Assembly (NCBI RefSeq): GCF_021191635.1 | Contig: NZ_JAIWPR010000027.1 | Coordinates: forward strand, 17,019 to 81,018 | From: Alterluteimonas quercicellularis | Lineage (GTDB): Bacteria > Pseudomonadota > Gammaproteobacteria > Xanthomonadales > Xanthomonadaceae | DNA: 64,000 nt | Direction: 5' to 3' | Part shown: in pieces, positions 29,419 through 40,234 of the stretch | How positions within the stretch are numbered: the first letter of the stretch is position 1 | Layout: every line of letters begins with the position of its first letter | Program-made: the position numbers and the translations under genes | Notes under the pieces: generated by a model | Databases searched by the model: none | Told to the model about the DNA's origin: nothing | The model's input: only the letters and a program-made list of their open reading frames with translations

Positions 29419-30294
29419 TCACACCGCAGTCGATCTGGAGAGAGAGCCGACCGGGCCGGATCCACGCGGCTGCGAGGCCCGGTACCGGGTGGCCGACGTG
29501 CCGAAGCGGGCACGGAAAGCCCGCGCGAAGCTGCAGCAGTTGTCGAAGCCGCAGGAGGCCGCGACTTCGCTCACCGTCATCTCGGTCGAACGCAGCAGGT
29601 CGGCTGCGCGTTCCAGCCGCAGCCGGGCCGAGAGCGCCTGCGGGCTCTCGTCGTAGAGGCTCTGGAAGGCCTTGGAGAAGTACCAGCTGGAGAAGTTGGT
29701 CATGTCGGCCAGCTCTCCGATCCGCACCACGCGATCGCTGTGCCCCTCCAGATAGAGCCGCGCGCGCTGCATGCGGCCGAAGACCTGGCGCTTCCGGCTC
29801 CGAGACCGCCCGGGACACAACTGCACGCGCTCGGCGAGATCGCGCTGCGCCCGCGCCATGTGAAGCAGGATCGGTCGCAGGGCCTCGGATTCACGCCCGT
29901 CCTTCGCCGTGCGCCAGAGGCGGAGCGCCACGCACCTGTCGTGGCTGGCGAAACGTCCCCTGCCGGGATACAGCACGCTGTCCGACAACTGCTCGAGCGC
30001 GTGCAGATCGGGGGTCGTCAGCAGCACCCCGAGCCCGAGACCATGCTCGCTGCTCTGCAGCACCGGGTTCGAATCGCGCTCGAACAGCATCCATTCGCCT
30101 CGCCGCAGGCGGAACCGTCCTTCCTTGCAGTCCACCCAGACGTGGCCCCTGACCACCATCCAGATCGAGCAGGCGCCGCCGGTGACGCGCACGCCGCCCA
30201 TCCGCGACAGCCCGACACAGGCGGGCGGCCTTGGCGAGTCGTCGAGGTCGAACTGGAGCATCTGGCCGCGGTCGGCCCAGGCAGGATCTCGCAT
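29419..30294 (-). CDS. AraC-family transcriptional regulator
   Basis: The 291-residue protein has a cupin-like N-terminal half (GACSIWMVVRGHVWVDCKEG, LRRGEWMLF) and a C-terminal pair of helix-turn-helix motifs: RIGELADMTNFSSWYFSKAF and TVSEVAASCGFDNCCSFARA, followed by the F-x-T-P-like RFGTSATRYR. The family binds asymmetric direct repeats and usually activates. Its position directly upstream of the TonB receptor (139 bases) suggests that gene as a target. The effector is not evident. Confidence 0.88.
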   Translation of the reverse strand: MRDPAWADRGQMLQFDLDDSPRPPACVGLSRMGGVRVTGGACSIWMVVRGHVWVDCKEGRFRLRRGEWMLFERDSNPVLQSSEHGLGLGVLLTTPDLHALEQLSDSVLYPGRGRFASHDRCVALRLWRTAKDGRESEALRPILLHMARAQRDLAERVQLCPGRSRSRKRQVFGRMQRARLYLEGHSDRVVRIGELADMTNFSSWYFSKAFQSLYDESPQALSARLRLERAADLLRSTEMTVSEVAASCGFDNCCSFARAFRARFGTSATRYRASQPRGSGPVGSLSRSTAV

Positions 30295-30403
30295 CGTCGC
30301 GGCTTTCGGTCTGGAGGGGCTCCTTGATACCCGGCGGGTCGCCAGGCCGCATGAAATCGCGGCGAATCTTGTGCGAAATCTGGCGAAAACTTGTACGAAG
30401 TTG

Positions 30404-32731
30404 TTACGAAAAGGAAATATTCTTATGGATCAATGACTTGACACGGGCCATCAGGTCCTCCTTGGGGCGTCGGGGCAACTCCGCGAAGCCGATGTCGGAG
30501 CTCTCGTCGACCACCATGGCCAGGTAGAGCACGCCGCTGCGCCGATCCACGCTGAATCCCGTCGTCGCGCTCTGGCGGTCCGGCGCCAGACACACTTCGC
30601 GGGGCCGCGGCCCGGTCCGGTGCAGTGCGCTGAGGCAGGACGCCGTGACGACGACATGGTCCACGCCGCCGCCGGCCGAAGGCGACCAGGAACGGTATGC
30701 GCGCCGCGTCGGGCGCTCCCGGTCGCGCAATCGGATGCTGTCGGGGTCCAGTCCGGCATCCGCTTCCCAGAGCCCGTCCGCGGACAGGCGCGTGAACAGC
30801 ACGCGCCGCTGCTCGGGCTCGTAGCGGAACTGGGACACGTCGCGGATGGTCCGCCTGGCCTGCCAATCCCCACCGGGCCCACGTTCATACAGGACCAGCC
30901 GCATGGCACCGGCATCCCCTTCAGCGCCGACGAGCAACCGTCCGTCGCCGAGCATCGCGCCCTGCAGCGGCCGACGCTCGGGCACGGGGAGCGCGGTCGC
31001 GGTCGCGCGGGCGGCGTCCACCTCGAACAGGGCGGTGTCGCCGCCGCCCTCGGGATCGAGGCCGGCAGCCACGAAGCTGCGGCCATCGGCGGACCAGATG
31101 GGCGGATGGTTGCCTTCGGGATTGAGGCCCGCCACCGGGATCGGCGTCGCCTCGGGTTCGAGCAGGTCCGCCAGCCAGAGCTCGTAGGGCCCGGCCCGAT
31201 CCGACGCGAACAGCAGCCGCCGGCCGTCGGGCGACACGACGGGCAGATTGTCGCGGCCCGACGACGCGAAGATGCGTTCCTTGCGCGGCTCCCCGTTCTC
31301 TCCGATCTCGACGCGGAACAACCCGAACTGCGGGCGACGCCTCACGAAGGCGAGGGCACCGCTGGCCAGCGACGTCGTGGGGGCCTGCGCATCGTCGAGC
31401 CCGAGGTCGCGAACGCTTCCGCCCGGCAGGTCCACGCTGAAGAGCCTGACCTGAGCGTCCACCCGGCGACCGAAGACCACCTCGTCGTCGGAGATCCAGG
31501 CCCAGCCGCGCAGGTCGCCCTGCAGGTCCGTCAAGCGCTCGGCCTTGCCGCCTGTGGCGGGTACCCGCCACAAATCGCCGAGCTGCGGATTGCGCGCGAA
31601 CAGGATCCAGCGGCCGTCGGGAGAGTATCTCGGGGCATGGTCGATGACCCCCGGCTCGTGGTCGTACTCGATGGCACGCCAGTCACCGGTGGCGAGGTCG
31701 AGCACGCGCAGGCCCGGTGCCGGCGCCGGACCGTCCCTCGTACCGAACACCAGCCCGCGCCCGTCGGCCGTCCAGTCGAAACTCAACGTGTCCGCACCTT
31801 CGCAGCGCAACACCTCGCGCGCGGCGCCACTGCCGTCGGCCGGCGCGATCATCACGCTGCAGGCACCGTCCCCGCTTCTGCGCAGGAATGCGATGTCGCG
31901 CCCGTCGCGGGACCAGCGCGGCTCGCTCTCGCTCGTTCCCGCCAGCGCCGGTGTCAACCGCCGCGGCGGTGCGCTGCGCGTGGGCTGGATCATGATGGCG
32001 CCGTGGAGGCGGTCGGCGCCTTCGGACACGTAGGCGACCTGCTGTCCGTCGGGAGACAGCGTGGGCGAGGAGCGCAGGCCGAGCGAGGAGGTGATGAGCC
32101 GGTAGCCGTGCTCGGACCCCTCGCCCAGCAGCGCCGAGGCCTCGTCCGCACCCTCGCCCCACCACCACAGCCCCGCACCCGCCGCCAGGGCGATCAGCGC
32201 GGACAGCGCCAGCCAGGCCACTCGCCAGGAGCGCGCTCGGCGCTCGGGCGCGGCCGCGGCCGCGGGAACCGCGTCGGACGCTTCCGGGCTCGCATCTGCG
32301 GGCACGTGCTGCACCGGTGCCGCGGCGGACGCGCCTGGGGGAACAACCGGGACCGCAGGCCCGGTCTCTTCCGCGGGGATCGGCTCGACGTCCCGCATCA
32401 GCCGGTAACCGCTCTTCGCGATCGTTTCGATGTACGCGCGCCCTTCCTCCGGACCTCCGGGACCGCTGCCGAAGGCCTTTCGGAGCTGGGTGATGGCCTG
32501 GTTGAGGACGTCCTCGGTCGGGAGCGTCTCCGGCCATACCGCCGCAAGCAATGCCTGCCTGGAGACCACCTGGTGCGGATACGCGGCCAGCACGCGCAGG
32601 ACGGCCAGGGCCTTCGGAGTGACTCGAACACTCCGGCGCCCGCCTTCCATGCTGATCTCGCGTGTCGGCGCCTCGATGCGCGCCTGTCCCACCCGCCAGC
32701 ACTCACCTTCAATGGCCCGTGCGCTCTCCAA
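30404..32731 (-). CDS. Winged-helix membrane regulator with a PD40/TolB-type beta-propeller
   Basis: The 775-residue protein has a CadC/OmpR-type winged-helix domain at ~12-115 (LTPKALAVLRVL-like, EDVLNQAITQLRKAFG, YIETIAKSGYRLM), a Pro/Ala linker, one transmembrane segment at ~170-191 and a large domain of WD40-like PD40 repeats. Typical repeat text is SPTLSPDGQQVAYVSEG, EPRWSRDGRDIAFLRR and APRYSPDGRWILFARN. The propeller should face the periplasm and sense a ligand or protein. It is the farthest-upstream gene of a same-strand set with the AraC regulator and TonB receptor, though 109 bases separate it from AraC. Confidence 0.85.
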   Translation of the reverse strand: MESARAIEGECWRVGQARIEAPTREISMEGGRRSVRVTPKALAVLRVLAAYPHQVVSRQALLAAVWPETLPTEDVLNQAITQLRKAFGSGPGGPEEGRAYIETIAKSGYRLMRDVEPIPAEETGPAVPVVPPGASAAAPVQHVPADASPEASDAVPAAAAAPERRARSWRVAWLALSALIALAAGAGLWWWGEGADEASALLGEGSEHGYRLITSSLGLRSSPTLSPDGQQVAYVSEGADRLHGAIMIQPTRSAPPRRLTPALAGTSESEPRWSRDGRDIAFLRRSGDGACSVMIAPADGSGAAREVLRCEGADTLSFDWTADGRGLVFGTRDGPAPAPGLRVLDLATGDWRAIEYDHEPGVIDHAPRYSPDGRWILFARNPQLGDLWRVPATGGKAERLTDLQGDLRGWAWISDDEVVFGRRVDAQVRLFSVDLPGGSVRDLGLDDAQAPTTSLASGALAFVRRRPQFGLFRVEIGENGEPRKERIFASSGRDNLPVVSPDGRRLLFASDRAGPYELWLADLLEPEATPIPVAGLNPEGNHPPIWSADGRSFVAAGLDPEGGGDTALFEVDAARATATALPVPERRPLQGAMLGDGRLLVGAEGDAGAMRLVLYERGPGGDWQARRTIRDVSQFRYEPEQRRVLFTRLSADGLWEADAGLDPDSIRLRDRERPTRRAYRSWSPSAGGGVDHVVVTASCLSALHRTGPRPREVCLAPDRQSATTGFSVDRRSGVLYLAMVVDESSDIGFAELPRRPKEDLMARVKSLIHKNISFS

Positions 32732-32914
32732 TTCAGATCACAGTCAACAAGATGAGCCTCGGATGATGCCGACTCCAGACTGAACGTATGGCAAGGCAGT
32801 GGGCAGATTCGGCAAAGTCGCCCCTGACACAAGCATACCTAGGGCACGTCCCAGTGTTCAGCTTCGCGATGCGCCGCCTAAGCTCGCCGGACACCCGCCC
32901 CGACCCGTCTCGCC

Positions 32915-33658
32915 ATGCCAGAGATCGCCGCGTCTCCTCTTCCCGCCCTGCCGCGGACCGAACTCCCGGGCCAGGGACTGCGCGCACTGGACGCCGCGGC
33001 CGGCGACCTGGACCTCGAGGCGCACCTGGCCGGGCTCGCCGAATCCGGCGGGCTGGCCGAGTTCCTGTCGCAGACCGACGAGGCCCTGGACCTGGCCGCG
33101 CAGTCGCCGGTCTTCGCCCAGCAGCTCGATCCGCTGCTGGGGCGCATTCGCGACGGCCTCGAGTCCCTGCCCGCGGACCGGCTCGACGCCGCCGAGCGCG
33201 AGCGCGTCGACCAGACCCTCTCGCGCCTCGAAGCGCACCTGCCCGAGCCGCCGACCGGGGCGCCCGCGGCCGAGGTGCCGGGCGGCGGCCTGGAGGCGCA
33301 CGAGGATGTCGGCGGGCACCTGATCGAGCGCCACGTCGGCAAGAGCGAGCAGTGGCTGGCCGACCGCGTCGCCAACGAGAACATCAGCGCGGCGTCGAGC
33401 TTCCGCGACCTGCCGGCCGCGGAGCACTTCGTGGCCGAGACCCTTGCCCAGCACCAGGACCGCATCGACGACTGGATCGGCGGCCAGGGCGGCAACCGCC
33501 TCGTCGTCGACGCCCGCTTCGACGCCAGCACCGGCATCTCCGTGCAGCGCGGCGACACCCGGGCCGAGGACGTGTTCTCGGTCCGGCTGGTGCTGGAGCG
33601 CTCGGACGCTCTGGACATCGGCTATAGAATCGTCACCGGCTACCCGACCCCGCCCTGA
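32915..33658 (+). CDS. RNase A-like polymorphic toxin (CdiA-CT type), stand-alone
   Basis: The 247-residue protein has a helical N-terminal region (about 20-110), a Pro/Gly-rich linker (111-125) and a C-terminal domain matching the bacterial CdiA-CT RNase A family: GGGLEAHEDVGGHLIERHVG, NISAASSFRDLPAAEHFV and YRIVTGYP. His140, Arg151 (H-x10-R), Thr241 and Tyr243 (T-x-Y) fit the spacing I recall for the catalytic residues of the Yersinia kristensenii CDI toxin. It should cleave RNA in target cells. No signal peptide, VENN motif or CdiA shaft is attached, so its delivery route is unknown. The immunity gene starts 14 bases after the stop. Confidence 0.87.
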   Translation: MPEIAASPLPALPRTELPGQGLRALDAAAGDLDLEAHLAGLAESGGLAEFLSQTDEALDLAAQSPVFAQQLDPLLGRIRDGLESLPADRLDAAERERVDQTLSRLEAHLPEPPTGAPAAEVPGGGLEAHEDVGGHLIERHVGKSEQWLADRVANENISAASSFRDLPAAEHFVAETLAQHQDRIDDWIGGQGGNRLVVDARFDASTGISVQRGDTRAEDVFSVRLVLERSDALDIGYRIVTGYPTPP

Positions 33659-33672
33659 GCCGCCGCGACCGC

Positions 33673-33981
33673 ATGAGCGACTACCCCACGCTTGAGAACC
33701 TCTTCGCCGCCTACTTCCACCAGGACTGGGCCGCCGAGCACGCCACCGCCGATGCGGTGATCGACTACTACCGCGGCGCGGAGTCGGCCGACCAGGTCGA
33801 GGCCGCGCGCGAGGAACTCGACCGCCTGCTCGCCCAGGACTACGACGAGCACGCGCTGGCCCAGCTGGCGCGGGGCCTGGGGTCGGAGTACGACCCGACC
33901 CGGGAAGGCCGCAGCTGGCGGGACTGGCTGGAATCGCTGCGGCAGCGGCTGACGCCGCGCCCGCGGCCGGCGCCGCGCTGA
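33673..33981 (+). CDS. CdiI-type immunity protein for the RNase A-like toxin
   Basis: The 102-residue acidic protein starts SDYPTLENLFAAYFHQDW, the hallmark of the CdiI_2 contact-dependent-inhibition immunity family (YP-x-L-x2-F-x2-YFHQDW). It ends with WRDWLESLRQRL. Such proteins bind and neutralise the cognate toxin in the producing cell. It lies 14 bases downstream of the toxin gene in the same operon. The last residues are Pro/Arg-rich. The pairing is inferred from adjacency and the known partnership of the two families. Confidence 0.87.
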   Translation: MSDYPTLENLFAAYFHQDWAAEHATADAVIDYYRGAESADQVEAAREELDRLLAQDYDEHALAQLARGLGSEYDPTREGRSWRDWLESLRQRLTPRPRPAPR

Positions 33982-34015
33982 GCGCACGCGGCCCGGCCAG
34001 CGGCGCCGCCCGCGG

Positions 34016-34612
34016 TCACATCGGCGCGCCGCTCGCGCCCGCCCGGTGCGGATAGCGGGCGAAGATCTCCACCACCGCGGTGTTGATGCGCGCGTTGCGC
34101 TCGGCCGGCTCGCGGCTGTTGCCCACGCGGCCCACGGCGATCCCCTCCCACACCAGGCGGTTCTGGCGCACGTCGATGATGTCGACGTTCATCGTGCCCT
34201 CGGTGTAGCGGTAGACCTGGGTGCGGTCGTTCCAGTACGGCACCGCCACGTAGCCGCGGGCGCGGTAGCTGTAGTAGTAGGCGTAGTCGACGGTCGGCAC
34301 CGTGCTCACGTCGGTCCGGCGCTCCAGGTAGGCGTTGATGTTGACCCGCAGGTCGGGGCTGCCCTCGTCGTAGCGGTAGCCGCGGTTCTCCATCTGCGCG
34401 CGGACCGCGGCCTTGGCGGCCTCGCTGCTCGCGGTCTCGTAGCCGTCGCGCTCGATGGCCAGCGGGGAATAGAACGCCCAGGTGCGGTAGGCGGAGAAGT
34501 CGGCGCGCGGGTCGGCCTCGGTGGTCACCCGCGGGCCGGTGGCGCAGCCGGCCAGCAGGGCCAGCGCGCAGCCGGCCGCGAACCAGGCGGCGATGCGACG
34601 GGAAGTGCTCAT
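34016..34612 (-). CDS. DUF4136 lipoprotein
   Basis: The 198-residue product (ATG at 34612, preceded by GGAGA) has a lipobox LLAGC with Cys23. The mature part fits the DUF4136 family: DPRADFSAYRTWAFYSP at the start, then KAAVRAQMENRGYRY and SPDLRVNINAYLERRTDV, a Tyr-rich middle and EGIAVGRVGNSREPAERN. Members are outer-membrane lipoproteins of unknown function. It is transcribed toward the toxin-immunity pair and ends 34 bases from it. Confidence 0.85.
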   Translation of the reverse strand: MSTSRRIAAWFAAGCALALLAGCATGPRVTTEADPRADFSAYRTWAFYSPLAIERDGYETASSEAAKAAVRAQMENRGYRYDEGSPDLRVNINAYLERRTDVSTVPTVDYAYYYSYRARGYVAVPYWNDRTQVYRYTEGTMNVDIIDVRQNRLVWEGIAVGRVGNSREPAERNARINTAVVEIFARYPHRAGASGAPM

Positions 34613-34737
34613 GATCGGTTCTCCAGTGCGTGGCCGGGCCGACGCCCGTCCCTCGCCGTGCACAGTACCCACGCCGCCGTCGCGCGGATGCGACGGCCGG
34701 TGAACCGTTCAGGCCCCGCCGGGCAAGGGGTCCGGTC

Positions 34738-36795
<2,058 letters not shown>

Positions 36796-37025
36796 CCGGC
36801 GATTAGACCGCGAAGCGCCTCGAGTTGCCAGTCCCGCCGCCGAAGGCCGCGAATCGGCCCCGACCGGACCGACACGGTCGAGGGCGCCCGCATCGGGGCC
36901 GAACGCGACCGGGCGTTTTCCCGCCAGCGATTCCGCCATGACGAACTTTCCTTGGCACCGCTGAACGCGCGTCGCTATCAATCGCGGAAGGGGGGACTTT
37001 CGCGACTGGACAACGGGGAATCACC

Positions 37026-40000
37026 ATGGGGAACGAGGGAAGGAGACACGCGCTCCTGGCGGCGGCGCTGGGTCTCGCGCTGCTGAGCGCCGACGCGTCC
37101 GCGCAGTCGAACGCCACCGGCAACATCTTCGGCAACACCGGCGCGGCCGGGGACCGCGTCACCATCCGCAACCTGGATACCGGCAGCGCGCGGAACCTGA
37201 CCTCGGACAGCGACGGCCGCTTCCGGGCGGCGTCGCTGCCGGTGGGCCGGTACAGCGTGACGCTGGAGCGCGACGGGACCGCGGTCGCCACCCGCGAGGA
37301 CGTCACGGTGCTGCTGGGGGGTGGCGCCGAGGTGTCGTTCGCCGCCGCACGGGCCACCGAGCTGGACCGGGTGGTGGTCACCGGCACGGCCGGGCCGGCC
37401 ATCGACGTCTCCCAGGTCGACTCGCGCACCGTCTTCACCGCGCAGGACATCGAGAAGCTCACCGTCGCGCGCGACATCAGCGCGCTGGCCCTGCTGACGC
37501 CGGGCGCGGTGCGCGGCGATTCGCGCTACCAGGGCACCCGCGGCTTCACCGACGTCGCCTCCTTCGGCGGCTCCTCGGCGTCCGAGAACGCCTACTACAT
37601 CAACGGCTACGCGGTCACCAACCCGTACACGGCGATCGGCTCGAGCACGCTGCCGTTCGGCGGCATCGCCCAGTACCAGGCCATCACCGGCGGCTACAGC
37701 GCCGAGTTCGGGCGCGCCACCGGCGGCGTGGTGAACATCATCACCGAGCGCGGAAGCAACGAGTGGCGATTCGGCGGCCAGGTGGTCTGGGAGCCCGACG
37801 CCGGCCGCGCGGCACGCCGCAACATCTACTTCCCCGAAGGCACCGGCAGCGCCAACGCCGGCCGCATCTACCACGACCGCAGGCGGCACTACGAGGACGA
37901 GTCGCTGACCTACGCCGCCTACGTCGGCGGCCCCATCGTCCGCGACCGGCTGTTCTTCTACGCGTCGGGCGAGTTCACCGACCGCAGCTACGACACCCTG
38001 GCCGCCAGCGCCTCGAGCACCAGCCAGACCGGCTACCGCGAGTACGACTACGAGATCCCGCGCTGGCTGACGAAGTTCGACTGGTACGTGACCGACGACC
38101 ACCTGCTCGAACTGACCGCCGTCTCCGACGTCACCAAGCAGACCGACGTCTACTACGGCTACGACTACAACGCCCGCCGGATCGACTACGGCCAAGTCTC
38201 CGGCTACGACTACGAGGACGGCGGCGAGCTCTACATCGGCAAGTACACCGGCTACCTCTCCGACGACCTGACCCTGACCGCCCTCTACGGTCGGCAGAAG
38301 CTGGATCACACCTCGCTGCAGTTCGGCCTCAATCCCGACCCCGACGCGGTCTACGTGACCGACAGCCGCCAGAACGTGCCCGCCGAGCAACGGGTGACCG
38401 GCGTGCAGCCGTTCTCGTCCACGCCCTGGCCCGACGCCTACGACAAGACCGAGGGCTACCGCCTCGACCTCGAATGGCGGATCGGCGACCACGACATCCG
38501 GGTCGGCGTCGACCACCAGGACCTGGAGGTGCGCCGCGGCACCACGCCCACCGGCCCCGGCTACTACTGGTCCTACGGCAGCGGTGCGCCGGGCACCGCG
38601 CTCGGCGGCGGGGCGGCGATCCCTGCCAGCGGCGAGTACGTGACCCGGCGCGTGGTGGAACAGGGCGGCACCTTCAGCGTGGAGCAGTCGGCCCAGTACA
38701 TCGAGGACCGGTGGCGCATCAACGACCGCTGGCTGCTGTCGCTGGGCCTGCGCAACGAGCAGTTCACGAACTACAACAGCGAGGGCCAGGCCTTCATCTC
38801 GCAACGCCACCAGCTGGCGCCCCGGCTCGGCCTGTCCTGGGACGTCCACGGCGACGCCTCGCTGAAGTTCTTCGCCAACGCCGGCCGCTATCACCTCGCG
38901 CTGCCCAACCGCACCGCGTACCGCCAGGCGCTGCCGTCCACCAACACCTCCGAGTACTTCGCCTTCGAGGGCATCGACCCGGCCACCGGCGCGCCGCTGG
39001 GCCTGACGCCGCTGGGCGACGGCCCGCACTCGCCGAACAACGAGTTCGGCCAGGCCAAGGACCCGACCTCGATCGCGGCCCGCGACATCAAGTCGCACTA
39101 CCAGGACGAGCTGATCGTCGGCTTCGAGAAGCTGGTCAACGATCGCCTCAACGTCGGCACCCGCTTCGTCTACCGCGATCTCAAGAGCGCGATCGAGGAC
39201 TTCTGCGACTTCCGCCCGGGCGTGGCCTGGGCCGAGGCCAACGGCATCGATCCGTGGCTGCCCGGCGGCATCGCCGACAGCTTCTGGAACTGCCGCCTGT
39301 TCAATCCCGGCGAGGACAACACCTTCGTCATCACCGACGATGCCGGCACGGTCACGGAGGTGCCGCTGACCGCCGAGGCGCTGGGCTTCCCGAAGCTCAA
39401 GCGCCGCTACCTGGGCGTCAACGTCTTCGCCGACTACCAGATCGGCGACCGCTTCCGGGGCCGCATCGACTACACCTGGTCGCACAACTACGGCAACGCG
39501 GAAGGGCAGCTGCTGTCCGACCTCGGCCAGGGCGACGTGTCCGCGACGCAGACCTACGACTTCCCGGAACTGGGCCTGCACGCCTACGGCGACCTCCCCA
39601 ACGACCGCCGCCACTATCTCAAGACCTACGGCACCTACGAGATCAACCCGCAGTGGCAGGTCTCCGCCACCTTCACCCTGGCGTCCGGGCGGCCACTGAA
39701 CCGGCTGGGGCGGCTGCCGGCGGAGATCTCCGCCGACGACCCGTACTTCTACGAGTACATCTACTACAACGGGCCGTACTACTTCTTCGTCGACGGCGAG
39801 CCCTCGCCGCGAGGCAGCGCCGGCAACCTGCCGTGGACCCGGCAGCTCGACCTCGGCCTGGCCTGGCGCCCCGCCTTCGCCGGCGGCCGGCTGCAGGTGC
39901 GCGGCGACGTGTTCAACGTGCTCGACGGCCAGACCGTGCAGAACGTCACCGAGTACTGGGAATGGCCCAGCGACGGCGACATCTACCAGTACGCGCACCA

Positions 40001-40058
40001 GCCCCTGAGCTACCAGGCGCCGCGCGCGTTCCGGTTCCAGGTCCGATACGACTACTGA
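37026..40058 (+). CDS. TonB-dependent receptor with an N-terminal carboxypeptidase-regulatory-like domain
   Basis: The 1010-residue outer-membrane protein has a signal peptide (to ASAQS, residue ~27), a beta-sandwich extension (GDRVTIRNLDTGSARNLTSD, GRFRAASLPVGRYSVTLERD), a TonB-box-like TELDRVVVTGTA, a plug (NAYYINGYAVTNPYTAIGSS, GYSAEFGRATGGVVNI) and a long barrel ending FQVRYDY. The extension and plug fit the Oar-like group. The final aromatic residue supports outer-membrane insertion. Substrate is unknown. It diverges from thiC, and the intergenic part other than the riboswitch shows nothing clear. Confidence 0.92.
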   Translation: MGNEGRRHALLAAALGLALLSADASAQSNATGNIFGNTGAAGDRVTIRNLDTGSARNLTSDSDGRFRAASLPVGRYSVTLERDGTAVATREDVTVLLGGGAEVSFAAARATELDRVVVTGTAGPAIDVSQVDSRTVFTAQDIEKLTVARDISALALLTPGAVRGDSRYQGTRGFTDVASFGGSSASENAYYINGYAVTNPYTAIGSSTLPFGGIAQYQAITGGYSAEFGRATGGVVNIITERGSNEWRFGGQVVWEPDAGRAARRNIYFPEGTGSANAGRIYHDRRRHYEDESLTYAAYVGGPIVRDRLFFYASGEFTDRSYDTLAASASSTSQTGYREYDYEIPRWLTKFDWYVTDDHLLELTAVSDVTKQTDVYYGYDYNARRIDYGQVSGYDYEDGGELYIGKYTGYLSDDLTLTALYGRQKLDHTSLQFGLNPDPDAVYVTDSRQNVPAEQRVTGVQPFSSTPWPDAYDKTEGYRLDLEWRIGDHDIRVGVDHQDLEVRRGTTPTGPGYYWSYGSGAPGTALGGGAAIPASGEYVTRRVVEQGGTFSVEQSAQYIEDRWRINDRWLLSLGLRNEQFTNYNSEGQAFISQRHQLAPRLGLSWDVHGDASLKFFANAGRYHLALPNRTAYRQALPSTNTSEYFAFEGIDPATGAPLGLTPLGDGPHSPNNEFGQAKDPTSIAARDIKSHYQDELIVGFEKLVNDRLNVGTRFVYRDLKSAIEDFCDFRPGVAWAEANGIDPWLPGGIADSFWNCRLFNPGEDNTFVITDDAGTVTEVPLTAEALGFPKLKRRYLGVNVFADYQIGDRFRGRIDYTWSHNYGNAEGQLLSDLGQGDVSATQTYDFPELGLHAYGDLPNDRRHYLKTYGTYEINPQWQVSATFTLASGRPLNRLGRLPAEISADDPYFYEYIYYNGPYYFFVDGEPSPRGSAGNLPWTRQLDLGLAWRPAFAGGRLQVRGDVFNVLDGQTVQNVTEYWEWPSDGDIYQYAHQPLSYQAPRAFRFQVRYDY

Positions 40059-40092
40059 GCGCGGTCGCCGCGACACGCTCGCCCCTCCTTCC

Positions 40093-40120
40093 CGGCCCGC
40101 CACTCGCGGGCCGCTCTTTT
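40093..40120 (+). terminator. Rho-independent terminator after the first of the three TonB receptors
   Basis: CGGCCCGC-CACTC-GCGGGCCG is a perfect 8-bp stem followed by CTCTTTT, 35 bases after the stop. It separates this receptor from the next one. Confidence 0.88.
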
Positions 40121-40170
40121 CTCCCGGACAGCCGAAGGCGACGCCCGGCCCTTGAACACCCGCGCGGATT

Positions 40171-40194
40171 CGATATATTCGAGAAAATATATCG
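40171..40194. promoter_or_regulatory. ModE-like operator upstream of a TonB receptor
   Basis: A perfect inverted repeat CGATATAT-N8-ATATATCG stands out as AT-rich in very GC-rich DNA, 40 bases before the receptor start codon. It matches the arrangement of the E. coli ModE site (CGNTATAT-type half-sites in inverted orientation). A ModE-type regulator gene lies 5 kb downstream. The assignment is by pattern only. Confidence 0.65.
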
Positions 40195-40234
40195 ACCGCG
40201 GCCACGCCCGGACCGCGGCAGGGGAGCTTCCGGA

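Noticed and set aside
30620..32755. A 711-codon plus-strand frame opposite the winged-helix/propeller gene
   Set aside because: It is an antisense reading of a clear PD40-repeat protein; it shows no domain and carries the composition of a GC-rich shadow.
36978..40205. A 1075-codon minus-strand frame across the TonB receptor
   Set aside because: High GC leaves complementary frames open. The plus strand holds the TonB plug and barrel, and the minus frame has no recognisable domain.
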